Below, in pieces: positions 1 through 9,920 of a stretch of DNA of 64,000 nt. Source of the DNA: Raffaelea ambrosiae. Lineage: Eukaryota > Ascomycota > Sordariomycetes > Ophiostomatales > Ophiostomataceae. The position numbers were made by a program, and so were the translations under genes. The stretch spans positions 2,811,913 through 2,875,912 of the forward strand of contig PCDI01000003.1 in NCBI GenBank assembly GCA_002778195.1. Reading direction: 5' to 3'. Each line of letters begins with the position of its first letter. Position 1 is the first letter of the stretch. Below the pieces are notes generated by a model that worked only from the letters and a program-made list of their open reading frames with translations, searched no databases and was not told where the DNA came from.

Positions 1-131
1 GACTTCCGGTATCAGTACTGATTCAATACACAAGTCATCCTAGATCCGGTACAATCATCTAAATCTACGGATAATTCCAATAGTTGTCTTTTGTTTTCGT
101 GTATCGTAGCCTACTAGCCTTGACATTTGTC

Positions 132-2754
132 TTATATACTGTATGGCAAGTACGTGTCAAGGTTGACCCAGAAATCGTCGCTGAAGTTGCGAGATCCAGT
201 AAACGAATTCAAATCGTCGGGCACATCTTCCCATAACACCGCCTGGGTCGGCATCTCCAAAATTTGCGACAACTGCCCGTCGTGGTCATGATTGAGGACA
301 GATGTCAGCGCTTCCTCGATCTGCTCTGGTAGCCAGTCTGGGCCCTGTCCTGCTTGATCGGGCAATATGATAGGCTCAGAGAGCTGTGGCGATGACACTT
401 CTGCCGGGGCTGTTGTATTCGTTGTTGACTCGGAAGCCTTGGGCTGCCGCTCTGCAAACATCTCCATGGTATGACTAGCGAGTCTCTCAAGGCTCAGCTT
501 TGATTTGCGGATGACGGGCCACCACTCCCCGCCCACGCTCAGGAGGCTGGAGCACCGGCGGCAGATGCTGGACAGGGCTGGGAGCGATACTGTGGCGCGA
601 ACCGCCTCTGATATCCAGACACAGTACAGAACAGTCGTGCCGGCCAGGAAAATGTCGTGGACGGTCCGCCACGAATGGACCAGAGAGCCTGACTCATACA
701 GTGTCTCGTACAGCCCTAGGCGCTGGGCGGCATGGCGGTAGCATATGAGTAAGGAGGCATCATCTGGCTGCACAATGGCCTGCGATGGCTGGTGCAGGAG
801 GCACATGGTGCTGTGGAAGTGTATTTGGAGCTTCGTCGTGAGCCGCAGTTTGAGGTCGGAAGGTGCGGATCGGACCACCGCCGGTACTTCAGCGACCCAT
901 TGCTCCAGACTGTTGTGCAGCGCCTTTTGTGCAGCAGCCACGTCGGTGGCCCACGGTGTGCCGTCCGGGGGCTGGGAGAGCCGGTAGAACAGTGTTTTTA
1001 TCCTCGAAACCCATTCGTTGATTTTGAATACGTGGACCGAGTAGCCCAGGCATCTGTCGTGCATTTCATCGAGGGGCCCGTCTCCTAGAACCACCGACGG
1101 TAGGTGAACGTCGTAGAAGCCATCGCTCAAGCAGAAGGGACGACCCTGGACCGTGCTGATGGATCTTTGTCGCTGTTAGCATGTGGCGTCGCCGTCTCCA
1201 TTTTGGTTTCAGACGTACCTGTCAAACGAGTACACGGAAAAAAAGATGCGCCTTCGCATCTCCACGGCCAATGGGGACAGCTTGAGGCGGTCGCCAGTTT
1301 CGCGATGGATGCCAATGTCTACGGCGTAGGCCATGGCCAGTCGTGAAAGCGTCCAGAGGTCGTAGCCGCTGGGCCCTACCAAGCTGTGCACGAGGAGGAT
1401 GAGTAGGGCCTGCAAAGACGGCAGGGTGATGCTGTTGAACAGGTGCTGTGAGAGAGACATGGCCGATTTGGACAACGTTTCTGGGTCATGGTGGTAGATC
1501 CGTCGCCGGACCTGTAGTGTTGCCCCAATGCTTAACACGAGGAACACCTGGAAAGCTGCAACATGGACCGGCACGGGTATTTGCTTTCGTCCACCTGCCA
1601 CGTGCTCTTCTCCGTTGCAGTCAAAAGTGCCCACATTCTCCGGCCATCCATTATGTTGGAGCCGAAAGGGTGGTGTTGTTGCTGCACACATGTAGAGCGC
1701 GTCGACCATCCAGTCGAACGATGGGCGGTGCAGAAAGGGGTGGTTGGGATGCAACTGCGAGAAATATTGGTCGCACAAAACTCGACAGTCCTTGCGTGGT
1801 GGCAGGGTCTTGATGAGGACGAGTAGCCGGTTAGCGTGTCCATAATACCCGTGCATTTGTCTCTGAGAATTGGCGTACTTGACCGAGTTGCCTGTAAAGG
1901 CCATGTATTGATGTCCTCAGAACATCAAAGCGCACATTGTGACTTGCTCGCATTGGATCCTCCATCTCAGGTGAGTGTTCTGTCACAGATGAGGGTGGGC
2001 TTGGCTCGCCATGACTGCTGGCCCTTGCCGATGTGGCCAAGGAAGCAAGCAGAGACCCAGATGACGACCCGAGATAGTGTAACTGGCGCGAGTCGGAATT
2101 CAGGGTAAGAAATCCAAGCCCCAGCGCAACGGAGCGTGTGTCCTGCTCCAGAGAAGAGGCACGACTCGATCCATCTCGCTCGATGCTGGGCAATACTCGC
2201 TTGACCCCCTGGGTCTCGGGTGGGGGCGGTTGATCAACGCTCTGTGCAGAGTGAGCCTCCAGAAGCGGAAGCTCAGGAGTCAGTGCATTCGGTGAGGAGG
2301 AAGAATCATCCGAGAGTAGGGCTGTCTCCTGGCAAAGATACGAGGCGTCAACGACTGGTCCTCGACTAGATGCGGGACTACTGCCAAGGTTGACGTGTGG
2401 CAGCTGCGTCCGAATAATGTCTTCAAGCCACGCAATTCTAGCAGTAGCATCCTCTACATAGCTTTGAGCCCAGTCAACGGCTGGCCGTGTAAACATCACG
2501 GTGATAGATATTACATACCTCCGAGAGATCCGGCGCTCGTCATTTTGGCCGTCGACGTCGATGCAGACACTGCCTGACTTGGTGCAGTTGCCGCAAGCCG
2601 GCATTTGGGCGTCGCATTTGATTCGCCGATTCCTACAGCGCTCGCAGGCTGAGTGAACCCGCTTTTGCCGTCTCCTGGCTTCAATGCTGCTTCCGTTGTA
2701 GTCAACTGGACGCATGAAGGCCTTCTGTCTCGTTGTTGTGGCAGTGTTCTCCAT
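132..2754 (-). CDS. Zn2Cys6 transcription factor (816 aa, 4 exons)
   Basis: Probable nuclear regulator of the adjoining group. Near the N-terminus a zinc binuclear cluster CERCRNRRIKCDAQMPACGNC is followed, after splicing, by a helical segment ending in IAWLEDII (dimerisation). A YLGSSSG motif, then HPNHPFLHRPSFDW and DRSISTVQGRPF, mark the fungal-specific transcription factor domain (PF04082 type). I infer introns at 2462-2518, 1863-1923 (weak donor GTTCTG) and 1165-1218; with them the reading frame closes to exactly 817 codons. The start could be 2754 (MENTAT) or 2715 (MRPVDY); the longer one is given. It is divergent from the LeuCD-like gene across a 1.3-kb promoter, so regulating that gene is a reasonable inference, not shown. 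Confidence 0.85.
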
Positions 2755-4056
2755 TCTCGAAGAATCAGCGATGGCTGTCATTCGGTCGTGATCAAGTTGG
2801 ATAAACCAGGCAACAAGTCGGGGAAGCCAGACAATACCGGCCCTTGGTTCGAAGATGGCACGTTCCTGCGGGGGAAGTCGTATGCCAGGCAGCCCCCCTG
2901 AAGCGGGGGCTGCATAGTTTTTTTTCTTGTTGTGGCTAGTTTCATGGTTAACATACCCATTCGCTAAACTGCTTGACTTGGCAAAAGGATAAAAAGGCTT
3001 TGGGTCTTTTTCGAAAGCCATTAACTGATGACCTGACTACTTGATCCACCTTAGCTGAAGGATGACGCCGTTGTTGGTACGCCATGCGACAACACATCTC
3101 GACTTCATAGCCTTAGTCATAGTTATCAATTTGGCCGCAACCGGGGCGTATGAATGAGTTAATCATCGGTGCGATGCCTTGACGATGCGTTGGCGGTGCT
3201 TTGGCTGTCGGCAAACGGTTCTTCAACGATATTGTTCTTTACTCAACTTATCATCCACTTCTTTCTGTTCTCGATGAGCTCATTCTCGTTACATATAAGC
3301 TTCTGTGGCACGACTCTGGAAGAACATATCTTCTTGCATGTTGACCACTTACCATCCACCACACGACTTCGCATTAAAGAAATCTTGTTGAAATGTGATG
3401 AATTTTGAAATTCTGATTATAAATCTAGTCGATGTGCAATTTGATGGGATACTCATGACTTTTTATCAAATTTGAAGCGTCGACACTTTATTCCACAAAT
3501 TCGTGCATATCTAAGAATTACTTTCACAAACCATCTTTCTCTACAACGCATTTCAAAAATTAACAAAAACTCTGAGCAAATACCTAAGAATCTCTATAAT
3601 TACTTATGAATAGATGCTGCTTCACATACTAAGAGGAGAAATCCCTATCAGCAGCCGAGGCAACAGAAGTAGATCTGTGTGACGTTTTCCCGAGCAGAAT
3701 GAAATACAAATTCATCCGCCTTTATTGGACCAACTCCTCATCAATACCACCAAGCATACCCCAGAGCGGGCTAATGGAGCCACCCGTTAGCGTGTGGGTC
3801 AAGACCGGAAGCTTCTATCCACAGCTCACTCCCATACCACATTCCAATGTTTCGAGCATTGCCAAACTCGATTGACTATTACGCGGAATCATCCATACGC
3901 TCTGATTATAATGATGATGCCGATAACGGTAGTGATACATTTCAGATGACCCCAGTAGAGTCCCTCGTCCAGCTGTGTGCTCGCCCACCAATATTACTTG
4001 ACGTTTTTTTTTCTTTAGTTGGCTCATGTAAGCCAGTATCCTACCACGATTCCACG
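2755..4056. promoter_or_regulatory. Divergent promoter between regulator and LeuCD-like gene
   Basis: No gene is visible in these 1.3 kb. About 3200-3640 is markedly AT-rich compared with the flanks. Close to the LeuCD side lies a bipartite element (3776-3814) that reappears in the other divergent promoter of the group. Confidence 0.6.
3776..3814 (+). promoter_or_regulatory. Bipartite shared element, copy 1
   Basis: GGAGCCACCCGTTAGCG (3776-3792), 12 nt, then CCGGAAGCTT (3805-3814), about 240 nt upstream of the LeuCD-like start codon. The same two blocks, with one C/T difference and an 11-nt spacer, occur at 8507-8544. Block 1 contains CCG and block 2 CGG, the triplets bound by Zn2Cys6 proteins. 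A shared operator is an inference. Confidence 0.55.
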
Positions 4057-6573
4057 ATGTCCGAATCAAGAAATCCACCGCAAACACTGTATGACAAGGT
4101 TCTAGGCGCACATATTGTACACGAAAGGCAAGATGGCACAATTCTTCTCTACGTCGGTATGCATTTCTCTGTCTCTTTAATAGACTCAAAGTGCAAGGTC
4201 CCCGGGCTAACTCGCCCTACTACAGACAGACATCTGATCCACGAGGTGTCATCGCCGGTATGCTACACCAAAAGTCATCTCTTATCCAGGCCACAAACAA
4301 TGTCTCATGACTTCATATTCAGCAAGCGTTTCGAGGGCTGAAGGCGACCGGTCGGAAGGTTCGACGGCCAGAGTACACACTCGCAACAACAGACCATGTA
4401 GGTCTAAATCAGTCAAAGCTTGAATTAGACACCAAATCTGACATTTAGCCAGAATGTGGCCACAACGTCGCGCAAGGCTTTTAAGAATGTACAAACATTC
4501 GTCACAGAGAAAAGCTCGCGGCTGCAGTGCGTAACCCTGGAAGACAATGTCAGGCAGTTCGGGATTCCCTACTTCGGCCTGGGAGACCAGAGGCAGGGAA
4601 TCGTCCATGTTATTGGTCCAGAGCAGGGCTTCACGTTGCCCGGTGCCACCGTCGTCTGCAGCGATAGCCACACCTCTACTCACGGTGCTTTCGGAGCGCT
4701 CGCGTTTGGTATCGGTACGACCGAGGCCGAACACGTGCTCGCGACGGAGACATTGCTTACCCGGCGCAGCAAGAATATGCGCGTCCAAGTGGACGGAGAC
4801 TTGTCTGCCGGCGTGAGCTCAAAGGATGTAATCCTCCACATCATCGGGCACATTGGTATAGCTGGCGGAACGGGTTGCGTGATTGAATACACGGGCTCCA
4901 CTATCCTGGGATTTAGCATGGAGGCAAGGATGTCGATTTGCAACATGTCTATCGAAGCCGGTGCACGAGGTGGCATGATTGCCCCGGACGACAAGACATT
5001 TGCCTATCTCGAGGGTCGACCACTTGCGCCGCAAGGAAATGACTGGGATATGGCATTGGAGCAGTGGAAAGCTCTCTATTCCGACCCAGGGGCGAAGTAT
5101 GACACTGAGGTATGGATTGATGCTCTTGAAATTGTGCCAACGGTGACCTGGGGAACGACAGCGGAATGTGTCGTCCCGATCACCGGACGGGTCCCAGATC
5201 CACAAACCTTTGCAACACAAGAGAAGCAAGAGTCGGGCCGGAGAATGCTTGAGTATATGGGGCTAGATCCGGGCACACCGATGCAAGAAATCACCATTGA
5301 CAACGTCTTTATCGGATCGTGCACCAATTCCCGCATCGAGGACCTCCGAATCGCTGCGCAGGTGGTCCGGGGACGACACGTGGCGTCCAATATCAAACAG
5401 GCGCTTGTCGTTCCTGGGTCCGGCGTTGTGAAGAAGCAGGCTGAGATGGAAGGCCTCGACCAAGTCTTCTTGGATGCGGGATTTCAATGGAGAGAGGCGG
5501 GCTGCAGCATGTGCCTCGGCATGAACGACGATGTCCTGGCCCCGGGCGAGCGTTGCGCCAGCACCAGCAACCGGAATTTCGAAGGCCGCCAGGGCGCTCG
5601 AAGCCGAACCCACCTAGTGTCACCAGCCATGGCCGCAGCAGCTGCGGTTGTGGGCCGGCTGGCGGACGTGCGGGAATTCGTGGGCTCCATTTCTGGACCA
5701 GCACTGCCTCCAGAGCCCCGGACCCCAGGACGTGTGACAGAAACTCCTGTCCAAAGCAATGCTGGCTATGGCGCGCACAAGACAGCTGCAGAGGATGCGA
5801 ATGGCGATGGGCTCGGCGAAAACAGTGCTGCAGATGTGTCTCTAAACTTGTCCTCCGGATTTCCCAAGTTCACCGTCTTGAAAGGAATCGCTGCCCCCCT
5901 GGACCGAGCCAATATTGACACCGATGCGATCCTCCCCAAGCAGTTTCTCGGCGGGATATCTCGCACTGGGCTTGCGCACGGCTGCTTCTTTGATTGGCGG
6001 CTACGGCCAGATGGCACTGAAACAGATTTTGTCCTCAACCAGAAGCCCTACCGCCAATCCAAGATTCTCGTCGTCACTGGCGCCAATTTTGGCTGCGGCA
6101 GCTCGCGTGAGCACGCGCCCTGGGCCCTGCTCGATTTTGGCATACGGTGTATTGTGGCCCCATCCTTTGCCGACATCTTTTTCAACAATGCATTCAAAAA
6201 CGGCATGCTGTCCATTGCCATCACAGACCGAGCGGATCTCCGGGCCGTCGCATCGGAAGCAAAGGCTGGTCGGCCACTCGAAGTCGACCTCCCGAACCAA
6301 GTCATCCGCGATGCGACAGGAAACCTAATTTGTGGGTTTCAGGTCGAAGAGTTTCGAAAATACTGCCTTATAAACGGACTCGACGACATTGCTCTGACGA
6401 TGCAGATGGAGGACAAGATTTGCGCGTTCGAAGACAGGAGACGCAAGGCAATGCCGTGGTTTGAGCGGTGTGGATTCTCGAAGAAAGAGGAGAATGGCGC
6501 CGTTGATGCGAAAGCGGTTGCAGTGCCAGGCGTCATTAAGAGTGCTGATGAAAGAAAGCTGCTGGAATGGTGA
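4057..6573 (+). CDS. 3-isopropylmalate dehydratase-like protein (fused LeuC-LeuD, 775 aa)
   Basis: Aconitase-superfamily hydro-lyase; the family isomerises 2- to 3-isopropylmalate in leucine synthesis using a [4Fe-4S] cluster. Four exons join cleanly (introns 4157-4225, 4258-4322, 4398-4452) so that LLYV-DRHLIHEVSSP-QAFRGL and ATTDH-NVATTSRKAF read through. The LeuC part carries SDSHTSTHGAFGALAFGIG and the cluster cysteines in IGSCTNSRIEDL and AGCSMCLGMNDD. After a linker (about residues 430-480) the LeuD swivel domain has PLDRANIDTDAILPKQFL and GANFGCGSSREHAPWAL. Catalytic features look intact. Position beside an MFS carrier, an aldolase-like gene and a private regulator suggests a specialised paralogue rather than housekeeping LEU1; I cannot see whether the genome has another copy. 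Confidence 0.9.
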
Positions 6574-6690
6574 GGGCGGGCGACAATAAGTCTAGCAAAA
6601 TGGTATCTGATATTGGAGAAGACGTTGTGTTATTCATACATTGAAACACAGAGAAGAGATTGTATTGAATCGGTTACTAAATACAGAATA

Positions 6691-8214
6691 CTAGTAGCGA
6701 TACCTGAAATCCCTCTTCTCCTTGTCCGTCAAATCCAATAAATCCACTGACAGGTTGTGATTCATGTTGTCAAACTTGCCCGCAGCCACCTCTTTGTCCT
6801 TCTGTCCATTCTGCCACATACAAATCAGAGCATACAGCAAAAACATGACACAGGCAATTGCCGCACTGCACATCAAGGCAATGTAGCCTCTGGTGAAGTC
6901 TTTGGAAAAGTACTGCGGGCCAATGATGAGACCGGTGGTGTAGCCGACAAAGGTCATTGCATACGTCGTTACCTTTTTGGAGTGGCCAGACGTGTTGACG
7001 GCCGGCAGGGACGCAGACAGCGTATACGACCCCCAGAACAGATAGATGACATAATAGACGCCCAAACGGCCGAACTTGTTGCTTTCTGGCAGCTTCCAGA
7101 TCAGTGCCGTGCCCGCCAGAGGGACGAGGCACGCCAGAGAGGCCACGAGACAGCGCGTATTCGGCCAGATGGTGCCGAGATAGGAGAGCACAACCGAAGA
7201 CAAGAACTGGATGCAACCAGTGGGCATGCCGAGCAGGACCGTCTGCAAAGGCGTGAAGCCCAGGTTATTCACAATCAGGGCGGCAAAATTGGTCAACCCC
7301 CCGAGAAACGTGCAGACCATTATCTGGCCGACGAGAAGGACCCAGCTCTTGGGGTCCAGGAAGGCCTCGAGCACCTGGCGCCACTTGAGCTGCTTGTTCT
7401 CGACGCCGGTGTGGTTCTGGCGCACGCGGTCGAGCGCAATGTACTTTTCGCGGTCGGTGAGGTACTTCCAGGTGGCCGGGTTGTTGGGCAGCAGCCAGAA
7501 CAGCGCCAGTCCCCAGAACCACGTCACGCCGCCGACGCAGATGTACAGCAGCTTCCACGTGGCGATGCCGGCGCCCGTGCTGCGTCCGATGCCGTAGCTC
7601 AGCGGGCCGATGAAGAGTGTGGCGATGGAGGCGAGGTAGATGGCGATGCGCAGGGGCTGCTCCTTGGTCTGGTAGAACATCACGACGTACACCTCGCAGC
7701 CGGGGAAAACAGGACCCTCGGCGACGCCCAGGAGGAAGCGCAGGGCGATCAGCGTGGGGTAATTGCCAGCGACAGCAGTCAGACAGGCAAAGACGCCCCA
7801 GAAAAGCACCATGATGGACATGACCTTGCTCAGAGGGTACCGCTGCACAACGTAGGCTGCCGGCCATTCGGAGACGAGGTTGCCAATGCTGACAATCGAG
7901 CCGACCCAGCTGTACTGCTGCGAAGACAGGTGCAGATCCGTCTTGAGGCCGTAGAGGGCGGCGTTGGAGATGATGATCTTGTCAATGGCCGACAGCATGC
8001 CCGTCATCAGCAGCACCGGCATCAGGCGGCGGTCAACTTTCCACCGGACAGCGGTGCCTTCGGCATCGGTGTATTCGTAGGACGAGGATGCAAGGACCCG
8101 TGCCGACGAGTCGAGTGCGCCTTGTTCCTCGCCGAATTCCTTTTCAAGGTTGCTTGCCGGCTCGTAATGGTCGGTCGAAGGAGCCTCGGTGACTGTTGGT
8201 TTCAACACAGCCAT
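6691..8214 (-). CDS. MFS transporter, anion:cation symporter (allantoate/Dal5-like) family (507 aa)
   Basis: Intronless plasma-membrane carrier with about twelve hydrophobic segments. The first helix region reads RRLMPVLLMTGMLSAIDKI; the loop after helix 2 carries VSEWPAAYVVQRYPLSKVMS and helix 5 has RFLLGVAEGPVFPGCEV, the pattern of the fungal ACS family that imports organic anions (allantoate, nicotinate, pantothenate, related carboxylates). The long cytoplasmic middle loop and charged C-terminal tail are usual for the family. It converges on the LeuCD-like gene (117 bp between stops) and diverges from the RraA-like gene across 445 bp. Uptake of the acid handled by its neighbours is inferred from context; the substrate is unknown. 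Confidence 0.88.
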   Translation of the reverse strand: MAVLKPTVTEAPSTDHYEPASNLEKEFGEEQGALDSSARVLASSSYEYTDAEGTAVRWKVDRRLMPVLLMTGMLSAIDKIIISNAALYGLKTDLHLSSQQYSWVGSIVSIGNLVSEWPAAYVVQRYPLSKVMSIMVLFWGVFACLTAVAGNYPTLIALRFLLGVAEGPVFPGCEVYVVMFYQTKEQPLRIAIYLASIATLFIGPLSYGIGRSTGAGIATWKLLYICVGGVTWFWGLALFWLLPNNPATWKYLTDREKYIALDRVRQNHTGVENKQLKWRQVLEAFLDPKSWVLLVGQIMVCTFLGGLTNFAALIVNNLGFTPLQTVLLGMPTGCIQFLSSVVLSYLGTIWPNTRCLVASLACLVPLAGTALIWKLPESNKFGRLGVYYVIYLFWGSYTLSASLPAVNTSGHSKKVTTYAMTFVGYTTGLIIGPQYFSKDFTRGYIALMCSAAIACVMFLLYALICMWQNGQKDKEVAAGKFDNMNHNLSVDLLDLTDKEKRDFRYRY

Positions 8215-8659
8215 AATGAAAAGAGATGCTCACTTGATGGACGTAAAAATGGCAGAGCGAGAATTGCGTGAATGAGTGCTGCTCCAGGACAGCCCAAGTG
8301 CTGAAATACGCCGCATATGGGTATCCATATGAGCCCAATACTCATTGAGGCAGTAATTCGACCACGGGACCGAGCGGATCGATCCAGACGTCTCAGGGCC
8401 CAACCACGCAGTGCATTCTACTGCTGAGTGGTGGGATATCCTGGACCTGAGGCTGGGGTATCGGATTCCGCTTACAGCGGGGTTGAAGTGTCGCTGTAGA
8501 ACGAACGGAGCCACCCGCTAGCGCCGACCGTCGCCCGGAAGCTTGTTGCCGGCTGGGAAGATACATGTCTTGGGAGGCGGTTTTTTGCTATATCGTAGCT
8601 TTTGCTTGGCTTCCCTGCCCTCTTGGCTCTTGGGTATCTCCGTAGTTGCTCGCGCCAAT
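8215..8659. promoter_or_regulatory. Divergent promoter of MFS carrier and RraA-like gene
   Basis: 445 bp without a gene between two start codons pointing outward. It contains the second copy of the bipartite element at 8507-8544, about 115 nt from the RraA-like start and 290 nt from the MFS start. Confidence 0.6.
8507..8544 (+). promoter_or_regulatory. Bipartite shared element, copy 2
   Basis: GGAGCCACCCGCTAGCG (8507-8523), an 11-nt spacer, then CCGGAAGCTT (8535-8544). It matches 16 of 17 and 10 of 10 positions of the copy at 3776-3814, while the spacers are unrelated. That argues for selected binding blocks rather than a recent duplication. Confidence 0.55.
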
Positions 8660-9481
8660 ATGGCAGATTCTTCATCACAGGCTTCGCCAAAGGCACCCGC
8701 TGCCTTGAGGGAGTTTGCCTCGTCTGATGTAGGTGGATGTTCTTCCGCCGCAGTTCTCTGGCGTTCCCTGGCCATCACTGACACAATCGTCAATCAGATT
8801 GCCGATGCCCTCGTGAAGCTCGGTGCGCCCTACGGAGGATTCCTCCAGGGCATCGCCATGTACTCGCCCGAGCGGGAGACGGGCAGCGCCAAGATCTTCG
8901 GGCCCGCCTTTACCGCACAAATGGTCCCAGAGAGCGACACGGCCGCGCCCACACCGGCGACACACTTTGTCGATGCCATCACAGAAGGATCGGTAGTGTT
9001 CCTGTCCCAGCCCAAGGGCACCTTCAACAGTGTCTGGGGCGGACTGATGAGCACGCGGGCGCAGATCCTCGGATGCCAAGGCGTGGTGATAGACGGCTAT
9101 TTTCGGGACATCAATGAGCATAAGGCGCTGGGATTTCCCGTGAGTCCCCCCAATCAAGACAGTTTGCTGGGAGCGAGGACTGACTCTGCATGAAAGCTCT
9201 TTGCGCAAGGCTTCTCCATCGTCGGCTCGAATACATTCACCAGGACATCCGCCATCAACGTGCCCGTGCAGTTCGTGGGAAAGGACCAAACGGAGCCCAT
9301 CACCATTCACCCCGGGGATTACATACTCGCAGACGCAGATGGGGCGGTGGCCATTCCGCCAGAGTTGGTCGAGCCCTGCTTGAAACTGTGTCGGGAGAGG
9401 AGTGAAGTCGACAGGCAGACGAGGGAGTGTCTTGTCCAGGGAGAGGCGTTTGGCCCGACCATTGCTAGACTGCGAAAGTAG
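8660..9481 (+). CDS. RraA-like / 4-hydroxy-4-methyl-2-oxoglutarate aldolase family protein (254 aa)
   Basis: Two exons (intron 9140-9196) join GFP to LFAQGFS. The fold signature is clear: ITDTIVNQIADAL near the N-terminus, GPAFTAQMV, and the active-site region GCQGVVIDGYFRDINEH, in which the R-D pair corresponds to the metal/substrate residues of HMG/CHA aldolases, then PGDYILADADGAVAIPPE. Class II pyruvate aldolases of this family split 4-hydroxy-4-methyl-2-oxoglutarate or 4-carboxy-4-hydroxy-2-oxoadipate; other members lack aldolase activity (bacterial RraA inhibits RNase E), so function is inferred. No targeting signal is evident. Being next to a hydro-lyase and an anion carrier favours a catabolic aldolase. 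Confidence 0.85.
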
Positions 9482-9920
9482 ATATTGCCGAATTCGATCC
9501 TCAATAAAGGCAAGACTCCATGGGCTTGTCAACGTGTGCACCGCCTGTTTCATCGTGATCACCGTACAGGCAAACACTCCGCCATATTCCATTAAGCTGC
9601 TACCACGACTCTTCATATACAAAATAGTTGTCTCCTTGCGTTCATTTTCACGTGGACCAAATCTTCACTCTTTCCGCTCAATTTTGCCACTTCAATGTTG
9701 CGTCTGACTTGATGGTGGTTGTACATGTAATCTGCCTCGCCAAGACTGAAAGGCGCCCTTAGCATCGGCCTCCACGTGATCCTGTCAAGCCGAGTCCTAG
9801 ACTCAGCCCCAAACTTCCTCTTGGCAAGTCTCTCTGCATATAAGGGGACCGCCTTTGTCCTTGGGCCAAGATATTTCCCTGTTCAGAATTCATCGCAAAA
9901 GAGTCGAGACAAACACAACG
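9482..9920. promoter_or_regulatory. Intergenic region with TATA-like box
   Basis: Holds the 3' end of the RraA-like transcript and the promoter of the next gene. A TATA-like GCATATAAGG lies near 9836-9845, about 80 nt before the start codon at 9921. No other structure seen. Confidence 0.4.

Noticed and set aside
1831..1923. Apparent frameshift in the first regulator
   Set aside because: A 61-bp intron (1863-1923, GT-AG) joins the two frames in phase and the total length becomes a whole number of codons, so no frameshift is needed.
6757..8271. 504-codon open frame on the plus strand opposite the MFS gene
   Set aside because: It mirrors the codon structure of the carrier on the other strand and reads as Arg/Gln/Asp-rich sequence with no family motif, while the minus strand gives a complete twelve-segment transporter.
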